From NCBI RefSeq assembly GCF_963676855.1, contig NZ_OY781460.1, forward strand, positions 1,837,520 to 1,901,519: a stretch of 64,000 nt of DNA. The letters are read 5' to 3'. Numbering within the stretch: position 1 is the stretch's first letter; each line of letters starts with the position of its first letter. This document shows, in pieces, positions 19,514-27,544 of the stretch. Below the pieces are notes generated by a model. That model was not told the DNA's origin. It saw only the letters and a program-made list of their open reading frames with translations, and made no database searches. Source of the stretch: an uncultured Anaeromusa sp. (GTDB lineage: Bacteria; Bacillota; Negativicutes; Anaeromusales; Anaeromusaceae). The position numbers and the translations under genes are program-made.

Positions 19514-20665
19514 ATGAATTCACTTTCTTTTTTTTCACCGACTAAGCAAGGCGTATTTTTGCGTCGTCCCAACCGATTTGTAGCGGAATGTTTGCTGGAG
19601 GGCAAGACGGTGCGAGCGCATATGCCCAACCCGGGGCGCATGCGGGAATTGCTGTTTCCCGGCGTAAACATGTGGTTGGTAGAAGGAAACGAAGCGAAAC
19701 GTACTACCGCCTATTCGGTAGTGGCGGTGGAAAGGGATAATCAGCCAGTGGTTTTGGAGACGCTGGCATCCAATCGGATTGCGCGGGAATTGTTGGCGCG
19801 TCGGGCTGTTCCCGGTTGGGAAGAATGGCAAGTGGCAGCGGCGGAAGTCCGGGAAGGATCTCATCGTTTTGATTTTTTGCTAAAGAACAGCAGCGGCGCA
19901 GAAATGCTGTTGGAAGTGAAATCCTGCACTCTTTTTGGAGAAACTGGAGCCATGTTTCCTGATGCGGTGACGGCCCGAGGCAGCAGTCATGTGCGGACGT
20001 TGACAGAGTTGGCTCAAAATGGGCGGCGCTGCGGGGTGCTGTTTATCGTCCATGCCGAGCAAGCTAAGTGGTTTTTGCCGGAATACCACACCGATCCTGT
20101 TTTTGCTGCTGCCTTGGCGGCAGCAAGACCATATGTGGATATTCGTGCTATGGGTATTTCATGGGAGACTGGTTTTTCGCTAGGTGAGGCAAGAAGGTTG
20201 GATATTCCTTGGTATGTGTATGAACAGGAAGGTGCTGATGGCGGCGTATATATGGCTTTTCTTGAGGTGCTTGCCGATTGCAGGCTACAGATTGGCTCGT
20301 TGGGAGAACGTGAGTTTCCGGCAGGCCATTATGTTTATGTCGGTTCTGCGGCGAAAGGCTTAGAGGCTCGCGTTGCCAGACACGGGCGGTTGCGCAAAAA
20401 GATGCATTGGCATTTTGATTATCTGCGGCAAGCCGCGGTTTGGAAAGGAGCGCTGCCTATTCGCACCCAAGAAAAGCTGGAATGTTCTTTAGCCAAAGCA
20501 GTGCGTGAGCTGGCGGCAGGAGCGATTGCCGGCTTTGGCGCATCAGACTGTCATTGCGGCAGCCATTTGTTCTATTTTACGCAAGAACCACAGCGCCAAA
20601 AAAACTTTCAAGATATGTTTCAGTGGTTTCGTATAGATCGGCTGCAAGGTATTATTAAAAAATGA
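19514..20665 (+). CDS. sfsA: SfsA-like nuclease fused to a DUF123 (GIY-YIG-like) domain
   Basis: Residues 1 to about 235 are a complete SfsA (sugar fermentation stimulation) protein: RPNRFVAEC, AHMPNPGRMRELL, RFDFLL, LEVKSCTLF and FPDAVTARGSSHV, the last four resembling a PD-(D/E)xK nuclease core. The remaining 150 residues (GGVYMAFLEV, FPAGHYVYVGSAAKGLEARVARH, HWHFDYLRQAA, GFGASDCHCGSHLFYF) match the DUF123 branch of GIY-YIG domains. The ATG at 19514 is chosen for AGGAG ten bases upstream. The joint function is unknown; a role in nucleic acid processing is inferred from both folds. Confidence 0.85.
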   Translation: MNSLSFFSPTKQGVFLRRPNRFVAECLLEGKTVRAHMPNPGRMRELLFPGVNMWLVEGNEAKRTTAYSVVAVERDNQPVVLETLASNRIARELLARRAVPGWEEWQVAAAEVREGSHRFDFLLKNSSGAEMLLEVKSCTLFGETGAMFPDAVTARGSSHVRTLTELAQNGRRCGVLFIVHAEQAKWFLPEYHTDPVFAAALAAARPYVDIRAMGISWETGFSLGEARRLDIPWYVYEQEGADGGVYMAFLEVLADCRLQIGSLGEREFPAGHYVYVGSAAKGLEARVARHGRLRKKMHWHFDYLRQAAVWKGALPIRTQEKLECSLAKAVRELAAGAIAGFGASDCHCGSHLFYFTQEPQRQKNFQDMFQWFRIDRLQGIIKK

Positions 20666-20689
20666 AGTAAGAATGTTGGATTCTTACTT
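20665..20689. repeat. Inverted repeat between sfsA and ftsZ
   Basis: AAGTAAGAAT pairs perfectly with ATTCTTACTT across a 5-base loop. There is no T run, so it is either a weak terminator or an operator-like site upstream of ftsZ. Confidence 0.5.
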
Positions 20690-20793
20690 GAGTTGCAGCT
20701 CATCCTTTGCTACTATGATATATATGGATTATTTTGGAGAAGTTGGTCGTCCTTCGTCCCCTGGGGCGAATGATGCCGGAATGGGGGAAGGAT

Positions 20794-21834
20794 ATGATCG
20801 GTTTTGACGAAACAATGCTGAACTTCGCGAAGATAAAGGTGGCTGGCGTCGGAGGCGGCGGCAGTAACGCAGTTAACCGCATGATGGATATGGGGTTGTC
20901 TGCTGATTTTATTGTGATGAATACCGATGCTCAGGCTGTACAGGCTTCACCCGCCAATCAGCGATTGCAGCTTGGTGATAAGGTGACTAAAGGGCTTGGA
21001 GCGGGCGCTAATCCGGGTGTTGGAGAACAAGCTGCGTTAGAAAGTAGGGCGGATATTCTTAAAGCCCTGGATGGAGCAGACATGGTTTTTGTTACGGCCG
21101 GCATGGGCGGCGGTACTGGAACCGGGGCAGCGCCGATTGTTGCGCAGTGCGCCAGAGAAGTGGGCGCATTGACGGTAGGCGTTGTAACCTATCCATTTTC
21201 TTTTGAAGGTAAACGGCGTATGGTTAAAGCGGAGCAAGGCGTAGCTAAGCTTCGTGAACATGTTGATACATTGATTACCATTTCCAATGACAGACTGTTG
21301 AAAATTGCTTCGCGCCAAACCAGTTTACTGGATGCGTTCTGCATGGCGGATGACGTTTTGAAGCAAGGTGTGCACAGCATTGCGGGTTTGATCTCTAAAC
21401 CGGCTATGATCAATTTGGACTTTGCCGACGTGCAATCGGTCATGTCTTCTTCCGGCCAGGCGTTTATGGGCATCGGTATGGGAAAGGGCGAAGATCGAGC
21501 GATGGACGCCATGCAAAAAGCGATGCATAGCCCGCTACTGGGGATTTCCGTCGAGGGCGCACGGGCGGTATTGGTTAATGTGACTGGCAGCCAAGATATG
21601 AGTTTGCTCGAAGTGAATGAAGCTGTAGGAATATTGACTGATGCGGTAGACGAAGACGCTAATATCATTTTTGGCGCTGATATTGATGAGACGATGGGCG
21701 ATGACGTGCGTATTACGATTATTGCCACTCGTTTTGGCGCAGAGACCGCTCCAAAGACGGCGGCGCCGGAGGCCGCCAAAACAGATTTTAACTTATCCGG
21801 CATGGAGATCCCGCAATTTATGCGACGTGGTTAA
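20794..21834 (+). CDS. ftsZ: Cell division protein FtsZ
   Basis: Tubulin-like GTPase forming the division ring. Motifs: GVGGGGSNAVNRM, MNTDAQA, the tubulin signature GGGTGTGAAP, and the NLDFADV T7 region. After the core (ending near ITIIATRF) there is a linker of only about 15-20 residues and then the conserved C-terminal peptide MEIPQFMRRG. ATG 20794 is preferred (GGGGGAAGG just ahead); ATG 20773 and 20815 are alternatives. It is alone, with no ftsA, ftsQ or mur genes around. It could be the only ftsZ or a second copy. Confidence 0.93.
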   Translation: MIGFDETMLNFAKIKVAGVGGGGSNAVNRMMDMGLSADFIVMNTDAQAVQASPANQRLQLGDKVTKGLGAGANPGVGEQAALESRADILKALDGADMVFVTAGMGGGTGTGAAPIVAQCAREVGALTVGVVTYPFSFEGKRRMVKAEQGVAKLREHVDTLITISNDRLLKIASRQTSLLDAFCMADDVLKQGVHSIAGLISKPAMINLDFADVQSVMSSSGQAFMGIGMGKGEDRAMDAMQKAMHSPLLGISVEGARAVLVNVTGSQDMSLLEVNEAVGILTDAVDEDANIIFGADIDETMGDDVRITIIATRFGAETAPKTAAPEAAKTDFNLSGMEIPQFMRRG

Positions 21835-21865
21835 GTGGGTATTAGATTAAATAGCAATTGAAGCT

Positions 21866-21901
21866 AAAAGGCTCCAAGACGTTTTTGTCTTGGAGCCTTT
21901 T
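21866..21901. terminator. Bidirectional terminator between ftsZ and the Cache/GGDEF gene
   Basis: AAAAGGCTCCAAGAC/GTCTTGGAGCCTTTT, a 15-bp perfect stem with a T-rich loop, working for both convergent genes. Confidence 0.92.
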
Positions 21902-21922
21902 AATGTGCATGTACTATGGCTT

Positions 21923-24475
21923 CTATTTTGTTTTCGAATTTTCTTCAACGGATTTTTCGTGCAATTCGTAAAGAACGGTAATAAAACTTTCTGTAATCTG
22001 CGGGTCGAATTGATGTCCCGCTTGGCTTTTGAGTTCAGCAATCGTCTCTTCGAAGGAGAGCGCTGGCCGGTATGGGCGGTCATGTCGCATCGCTTCATAG
22101 CTGTCAATCAGACTAAGCATGCGTACGCCGGTAGGTATATTGGAGCCTTCTAACCCCATGGGGTAACCGGAGCCATCCCAACGTTCATGGTGCTTTAGAA
22201 TCCAGTCGCCGATGCTGGAAAGTTCGGGGATACTTTCGACCAAACGTTGCCCTACCTCTGGATGCCGGTGAATGTGCCTACGGTCTTCTTCGCTAAGGGC
22301 AGCTTTGGAGGAGAGGATACTTTCGCTGACACTCAAAAGGCCGATGTCGTAATAACGGACGGCGGCTTGCAGCTGCGGAATTAAAGTATCTGGAAGTTGA
22401 AGCTTTTGCGCCAGTTTAGTGATCAACATTTGCATGTGCTGAATATCTTTTTGCTGCGTTCCTTCGCGTCCTTGGACTTTGCGTAAGAAGCTGTTGAGAA
22501 TAAGCCGACGCGCGGATTCACGGTGTTGACTTTTATCATTGTACATATGATTATCCGCTTGGCGGAAAGCATCTTCTAAAGAAGTAATCTCCGGAGTGGC
22601 AATGGCATACCCTGTGGCTATACTCAAAGGGAGTTCTGGATGCTCTTGATTATAGGATGAGGCTGCTGTGCGAAGGCGGTTGAGGAGTTGCCCTAACTGC
22701 TGGTCGGTGCTGTTAGGCAAGAGGGCGGCAAACTCATCACCGCCGATGCGGGAAACAATATCATCACCGCGGAAATGCAAACGCAATAGCGAGGCAACAT
22801 TGCAGATCAGGGCATCGCCGCTGGCATGTCCCAGGGTGTCGTTAATCAACTTGAGACCATTGACATCAATGATGACAATGCCGACAGGCTGACGGCTGCT
22901 GCTCAAACGCTGCATTTCTCCTTCAAAGAAGGTGCGGTTAAAGAGGCCTGTAAGTTGATCATGCATGCTGAGATGACGCAACTCATCTTCCATTTTTTTG
23001 CGTTCGCTGATATCCAAAATGGTGCCAATCAAAGCCGGTTGGCCGCCAAGGGTACCGAGAGAAGCGTAAATTTCTGCGAAAATAACTTGGCCGTCGCGGC
23101 GGATCAACTTTACTTCGTAATTTTCATCGACAAGTTCGCCTGCAAGGCGGTCTTTCATGCGTTGCTGTACCTCAAGTAGGTGATCTGGGTGGATGATGTC
23201 ATGCACAGGCATGCCGCCGCTGAGTTCGCCGAGCTCGTAGCCAAGCAAGTCCGCAAGACGAGGATTAGCATACATGATGCGATTATCTAAGATGCCATAA
23301 ACACCGACCATAGACTTTTCTACCAGTGTGCGGTAACGAGCTTCTGTTTCCGTAACTACTTTGTTGACAATATCCATGGTCTCTAGCATAGTAGAAAGCT
23401 TTTCAGCATTGGCATTGAGTGTTTCACCCAAATGACGCAGCTCGGTAGGGGCTAGTAGCAAACTCTGTTTGGAAAGTCTGGCCATATAATTTCCTTTGCG
23501 GTATTCTTCTGCTAAATGCATTAAATGCCGCAAGGGGCGAAGGAACATCTCTTGGCCTAAAAAGAGCAGCAGCAGTGCGAGGATTGTGACAAGCCCCAGG
23601 CCGATGAGCAACATGCGCATCTTGTTTTCGTGATGCTGATAGGCTTCCTTTAGATCCATTTCGCAAAACAAGATCCAACCTTGGATTTCTAGCGGTTTAA
23701 ATACGGCTACGACATTTTGGCCCAAGTAGTCCGTATAGGTACCAATGCCTTGTTGCGATTGTTGTGCCTGTTTGAAGCCGTCTAGGCGTTTTATCAGCGA
23801 ACTGGGAATGTCTAGAGCGGCTCCGGCGATGATAGTGCCGTCTGGAGCGGCAATATACATTTTTCCTGTTGCTCCAAAATGGACGGAAGATAAAATGTTT
23901 TGTAAATGGCTAAGTTGTGTCGTGCTGGTAATGACGCCGCGAATGGTTCCGTCTTCGTCACGGACAGGAGAAGCAAATACAAGAACTGGCCGTCCCGTGG
24001 AGCGATCAACTAAGATATTGCTTAAGGTGATTTTACCTTGCTTGGCTTGTTGGAAATAATCACGGTCACCAACATAGAGGTTCAACGGGCCGTGCACGGA
24101 AGCTCTGGCGATGCCGCTGGCATCAATAAAGGTCAAAGCGGTAAAGTTGCTCTGGACGCGGAACGTCTCGTCTAGAACCAATTGAATGTCTGCAGAAGTT
24201 CCCTGACGCACAGAAGGAAGGTTGCTCAAAAGTTCAACGAAATTGGACTGCTCTGTAAACCAACGTTGGATGTTGGCGTTCTGGATGTCGGTGATATATT
24301 GTAATTCCCGATAGACTGATGGGTCAGATATGGGGGAAGAGGTGCGTTCTTGTAAGGGGAGCAGCAGTAATAAGGGGGTAAAAACAAGCAGCGCGGAGCT
24401 AAAAAGCAACCGCGATTGCATATCATCTAAGCGCAGTCTGCTGAGCAGATACGCAAGAGCATCGCGCCAATTCAT
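21923..24475 (-). CDS. Cache-HAMP-PAS-GGDEF protein with degenerate HD-GYP domain
   Basis: 850-residue membrane sensor: TM1 about 22-42, extracytoplasmic Cache domain about 45-285, TM2 about 288-308, HAMP-like linker to 365, PAS about 378-492, GGDEF about 500-650 and an HD-GYP-like region from about 660. The cyclase motif RIGGDEF (577-582) is intact, and R569-x-x-D572 sits exactly five residues before it, a product-inhibition site. In the HD-GYP part the metal-binding HD is replaced by YYDIG (708-712) and the following lysine is lost, while HHERWDGSGYP (762-772) is kept. So diguanylate cyclase activity is likely, phosphodiesterase activity doubtful. It is a single gene with RBS AAGGAGG. Confidence 0.88.
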   Translation of the reverse strand: MNWRDALAYLLSRLRLDDMQSRLLFSSALLVFTPLLLLLPLQERTSSPISDPSVYRELQYITDIQNANIQRWFTEQSNFVELLSNLPSVRQGTSADIQLVLDETFRVQSNFTALTFIDASGIARASVHGPLNLYVGDRDYFQQAKQGKITLSNILVDRSTGRPVLVFASPVRDEDGTIRGVITSTTQLSHLQNILSSVHFGATGKMYIAAPDGTIIAGAALDIPSSLIKRLDGFKQAQQSQQGIGTYTDYLGQNVVAVFKPLEIQGWILFCEMDLKEAYQHHENKMRMLLIGLGLVTILALLLLFLGQEMFLRPLRHLMHLAEEYRKGNYMARLSKQSLLLAPTELRHLGETLNANAEKLSTMLETMDIVNKVVTETEARYRTLVEKSMVGVYGILDNRIMYANPRLADLLGYELGELSGGMPVHDIIHPDHLLEVQQRMKDRLAGELVDENYEVKLIRRDGQVIFAEIYASLGTLGGQPALIGTILDISERKKMEDELRHLSMHDQLTGLFNRTFFEGEMQRLSSSRQPVGIVIIDVNGLKLINDTLGHASGDALICNVASLLRLHFRGDDIVSRIGGDEFAALLPNSTDQQLGQLLNRLRTAASSYNQEHPELPLSIATGYAIATPEITSLEDAFRQADNHMYNDKSQHRESARRLILNSFLRKVQGREGTQQKDIQHMQMLITKLAQKLQLPDTLIPQLQAAVRYYDIGLLSVSESILSSKAALSEEDRRHIHRHPEVGQRLVESIPELSSIGDWILKHHERWDGSGYPMGLEGSNIPTGVRMLSLIDSYEAMRHDRPYRPALSFEETIAELKSQAGHQFDPQITESFITVLYELHEKSVEENSKTK

Positions 24476-24610
24476 AGTGTCACCTCCTTATACTAAACAT
24501 AATTAATTCGCAGTATTTTAGAAAAATCCTGCTCAGTAATAGGACGTAAATACTGTTAGGAAGACAATGGGCCTATTAAAAATTTGTTTCTTCATAAAGT
24601 GCTTAGATTT

Positions 24611-24662
24611 AGCCTGTTTCTAACGCAAAACCCTTGCATTAGAAACAGGCTTCCCGTATAAT
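24611..24662 (+). promoter_or_regulatory. Promoter overlapped by a large palindrome, upstream of the FAD oxidoreductase gene
   Basis: TTGCAT (24634-24639) and TATAAT (24657-24662) are 17 bases apart. The -35 and spacer lie inside a long inverted repeat: AGCCTGTTTCTAA (24611-24623) and TTAGAAACAGGCT (24639-24651), extended inward by GCAA/TTGC after one mismatch. No T run follows. The stretch 24476-24610 otherwise contains only the minus-strand RBS and AT-rich sequence; between 24663 and 24782 I see an untranslated leader of about 110 bases without a clear riboswitch. Confidence 0.65.
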
Positions 24663-24782
24663 ATATCGGGTTGTGTTAGAAAATGGCCGATTTGTGCGCT
24701 GAAGGTTGAAACCATGCTGCGGCAAGAACGCGACTAAATTGGATGTTTCTTTAAACCGCGCAACCAGGAAAGGAAGACTACC

Positions 24783-26180
24783 ATGTCTAGTCAATTTGAT
24801 GTTGCTATTATCGGTGGTGGTCCTGCTGCTATTTTTGCAGCGTACGAGCTAACCCTAAAAGATCCTTGCCCTAAGGTGGCGTTGGTGGAAGCGGGATTGG
24901 ATATTTATAACCGGCGCTGTCCTATAGCAGAGAAAAAAGTATCGCAGTGTATCAATTGCAAGCCATGCAGCATTATGCGCGGCTTCGGCGGAGCTGGGGC
25001 TTTTTCCGACGGTAAGTACAATTTGACGACCGAGTTTGGTGGTTGGCTGCATGAGTATCTTGATGATGAAGAAGTTATGGACTTGATTTACTATATTGAT
25101 GCTGTCAATTGCTCCTATGGAGCGCCATCAGAGTGCTTTACTACGCAAAATAGTCATTTGAAGCGGCGAGCTTTAGCTTATGATTTACATTTACTCGAAG
25201 GTACGGTACGGCACTTGGGAACCGAAAACAATCTGCAGATTTTGAAAAATATCTACGAAGAGATGAAAGAAAAAGTTTCCTTTTTCTTTCGCACACAAGT
25301 GGAAGAAATTTTGCCTCAAGGAGAAAATAAAGGCTTTGTGCTGAAGGCGAAGGGTGAAATAGAAGAAATTTCTTGCGATACCTTAATCGCTGCGCCTGGA
25401 CGGGCGGGAGCCGAATGGTTTTCAAAACAGTGTCAGGCTTTGAATTTGCCTGTGTTCAACAATCAAGTTGACGTAGGGGTGCGGGTAGAGATTCCCGCAG
25501 AAGTATTCCAACAGATTACTGATGAAGTATATGAAGCAAAATTAGTGTATCGTACGAAACAATACGGCGATTTAGTACGCACCTTCTGCATGAACCCCAA
25601 AGGCTATGTGGTAGCGGAAAATACGGATGGGATTATTACTGTGAACGGCCACAGCTATCGCGATGAAGCGTTGCATAGTAAAAATACCAACTTTGCGTTG
25701 CTTGTAAGCAATCGCTTTACAGAACCTTTCAATGAGCCGCACCAATATGGCAAGCGCATTGCCTCTTTCTCTAATATGTTGGGCGGTGGCGTGTTGGTAC
25801 AGCGCTTTGGAGATTTGATTAAAGGAAGACGGACGAATGAACACCGTCTAGACCAGAGTTTTACGCGGCCAACCTTAGATGCAGTCCCCGGCGATTTAAG
25901 CCTAGTGCTTCCTAAACGTCATTTAGACAATATCATTGAAATGATTTACGCCTTGGACAAAGTTGCGCCCGGCATGGCGAACAATGATACTTTGCTTTAT
26001 GGCGTGGAAGTCAAATTTTACAGTTCCAGATTGCAGCTAAGCAATCTTTTGGAGACAGAGTTTCCAGGAATGTTTGCCATCGGCGATGGTGCAGGGGTAA
26101 CTAGAGGCCTGTCTCAGGCTAGCGCTAGCGGGGTTTATGTGGCGCGGACTATTTTGTCACGCTGGAAAAAGACTCTCTAG
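24783..26180 (+). CDS. FAD-dependent oxidoreductase (COG2509-like)
   Basis: 465-residue flavoprotein. The N-terminus has the dinucleotide-binding fold VAIIGGGPAAIFAAYEL; a four-cysteine stretch CPIAEKKVSQCINCKPC (about 53-69) is followed by GFGGAGAFSDGKYN, and the C-terminal FAD motif is FAIGDGAGVTRGLSQASASG. This combination marks the uncharacterised dehydrogenase family COG2509 rather than thioredoxin reductases. Substrate and partner are unknown. The close cysteines could bind a metal or act in redox (inference). It is a single transcription unit behind the palindromic promoter. Confidence 0.8.
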   Translation: MSSQFDVAIIGGGPAAIFAAYELTLKDPCPKVALVEAGLDIYNRRCPIAEKKVSQCINCKPCSIMRGFGGAGAFSDGKYNLTTEFGGWLHEYLDDEEVMDLIYYIDAVNCSYGAPSECFTTQNSHLKRRALAYDLHLLEGTVRHLGTENNLQILKNIYEEMKEKVSFFFRTQVEEILPQGENKGFVLKAKGEIEEISCDTLIAAPGRAGAEWFSKQCQALNLPVFNNQVDVGVRVEIPAEVFQQITDEVYEAKLVYRTKQYGDLVRTFCMNPKGYVVAENTDGIITVNGHSYRDEALHSKNTNFALLVSNRFTEPFNEPHQYGKRIASFSNMLGGGVLVQRFGDLIKGRRTNEHRLDQSFTRPTLDAVPGDLSLVLPKRHLDNIIEMIYALDKVAPGMANNDTLLYGVEVKFYSSRLQLSNLLETEFPGMFAIGDGAGVTRGLSQASASGVYVARTILSRWKKTL

Positions 26181-26233
26181 GGCTAGCCTGTCGCCGCAAA
26201 TTGCGGTATCATTATACTTATAGAAACGACGAG

Positions 26234-26264
26234 CAAGAGGGGACCGTGCGCGGCACCCCTCTTG
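26234..26264. repeat. Hairpin between the FAD oxidoreductase gene and speE
   Basis: CAAGAGGGG and CCCCTCTTG form a 9-bp perfect stem enclosing a smaller GTGC/GCAC stem. T-rich sequence follows only loosely, so it may be a terminator of the upstream gene or a leader hairpin of speE. Confidence 0.5.
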
Positions 26265-26308
26265 ACTTATATGCATTCTATTTTAAATGACCGATGCGGG
26301 AGGGGATT

Positions 26309-27154
26309 ATGATGGATTTATGGATGACAGAGTGGCAAACTCAGCACCTGGGAATGTCGGTGCGTATAAAGGAAACATTGTTTTCGGGGCGTTCTTCATT
26401 TCAAGAGATTGCCGTGGTGGAATCGGAACCGTTCGGACGGATGTTAGTCTTGGACGGCGTATTCCAGACCAGCTTGTTTGATGAATTTATTTATCATGAG
26501 ATGATGGCTCACGTGTCGTTGAGTACACATCCTAATCCCAAACGCATCTTGATTATTGGCGGCGGAGATGGCGGCACGGCGCGGGAAGTGTTGCGTCATC
26601 CAAGCGTGGAAAAGGTAGAAATGATAGAAATAGACGGCATGGTTGTGGATGTCTGTAAGGAATTTTTACCGGAAATCAGCGAAGCTCTTATTGCCGATTC
26701 AGAGCGGTTGGAAGTGAAGATTGGCGACGGGATTCAGCATATGAGCCGGACGGAAAACGAGTACGACGTTATTATTGTGGATTGCTCGGATCCGATCGGT
26801 CCTGGCGAAGGATTATTTACCAGAGCGTTTTATCAGGATGTTTCTAGGGCTTTGAAAGCAGACGGCCTTTTTGTGCAACAGACAGAGTCGCCTTTTTATC
26901 ATCAGGAGCTGATTCGGCGGTTGTGGCAGGATGTGGAGGATTTGTTCCCGGTGGCGAGAATGTATCTGGCGCATATTCCGTTGTATCCAGGGGGAATGCA
27001 TTCGTTCACTATGGGGTCTAAAAAGACGGATCCGTTGCAGGTGGACTTGCGTCCGCTGCCTTTCAGGACCAAGTATTTTAATGAATCGATGTACCGCAGT
27101 TGTTTTGCATTGCCGAATTTTGTGCAAGAATTATTGACCGTAAAGACGAAATAA
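26309..27154 (+). CDS. speE: Spermidine synthase (polyamine aminopropyltransferase)
   Basis: Transfers the aminopropyl group of decarboxylated S-adenosylmethionine to putrescine. Motifs: LVLDGVFQTS, HEMMAHVSLSTHPNPKRILI, GGGDGGTAREVLRH and IIVDCSDPIGPGEGLF (DxxDP-type substrate loop). Starts at ATG 26309 or 26312 behind GGGAGGGG; ATG 26294 would overlap that site. No speD or speB is adjacent, so the decarboxylase must lie elsewhere. About 281 residues, normal. Confidence 0.94.
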   Translation: MMDLWMTEWQTQHLGMSVRIKETLFSGRSSFQEIAVVESEPFGRMLVLDGVFQTSLFDEFIYHEMMAHVSLSTHPNPKRILIIGGGDGGTAREVLRHPSVEKVEMIEIDGMVVDVCKEFLPEISEALIADSERLEVKIGDGIQHMSRTENEYDVIIVDCSDPIGPGEGLFTRAFYQDVSRALKADGLFVQQTESPFYHQELIRRLWQDVEDLFPVARMYLAHIPLYPGGMHSFTMGSKKTDPLQVDLRPLPFRTKYFNESMYRSCFALPNFVQELLTVKTK

Positions 27155-27188
27155 GTAAAACAACGGCAAAAAAAATATAAATTGCCTA

Positions 27189-27217
27189 TTGCCAAGCGGG
27201 GCATCCTGCTATATAAT
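27189..27217 (+). promoter_or_regulatory. Promoter of the tRNA-Asn/tRNA-Glu unit
   Basis: TTGCCA and TATAAT with a 17-base spacer, 29 bases before tRNA-Asn. Confidence 0.65.
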
Positions 27218-27246
27218 AACAAACGTCGCCGATAATTCGGCACTAT

Positions 27247-27322
27247 TCCTCGATAGCTCAATCGGTAGAGCACGCGGCTGTTAACCGCGGGGTTGTAGGT
27301 TCGAGTCCTACTCGAGGAGCCA
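27247..27322 (+). tRNA. tRNA-Asn (anticodon GTT)
   Basis: TCCTCGA acceptor pairs with TCGAGGA, followed by discriminator G and an encoded CCA. The D-arm is GCTC...GAGC, the anticodon loop CTGTTAA, and the T-arm contains GGTTCGAGTCC. It is co-transcribed with tRNA-Glu four bases downstream. Confidence 0.96.
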
Positions 27323-27326
27323 TTTT

Positions 27327-27401
27327 GGCCCGTTGGTCAAGCGGTTAAGACACCGCCCTTTCACGGCGGGAACAAGGGTTCGATTCCCTTACGGGTCACC
27401 A
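27327..27401 (+). tRNA. tRNA-Glu (anticodon TTC)
   Basis: GGCCCGT acceptor pairs (with one wobble) with ACGGGTC; discriminator A and encoded CCA. The anticodon loop CTTTCAC gives TTC; the T-arm is GGGTTCGATTCCC. Confidence 0.95.
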
Positions 27402-27410
27402 TTTGAAAAG

Positions 27411-27437
27411 AAAAGCCATCGCAATGCGGTGGCTTTT
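27411..27437 (+). terminator. Terminator of the tRNA unit
   Basis: AAAGCCATCGC/GCGGTGGCTTT stem (one G-T pair) with a 3-base loop and six T. Confidence 0.9.
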
Positions 27438-27544
27438 TTGTATAACTAAAACTTTTCATAGTCAATGAAGATGAAAAAATTGGCAGGAAATGGACGGAAT
27501 AAGACGAAATAATACCGAATGTAGAAAAACGGGGTGGAATTTGT

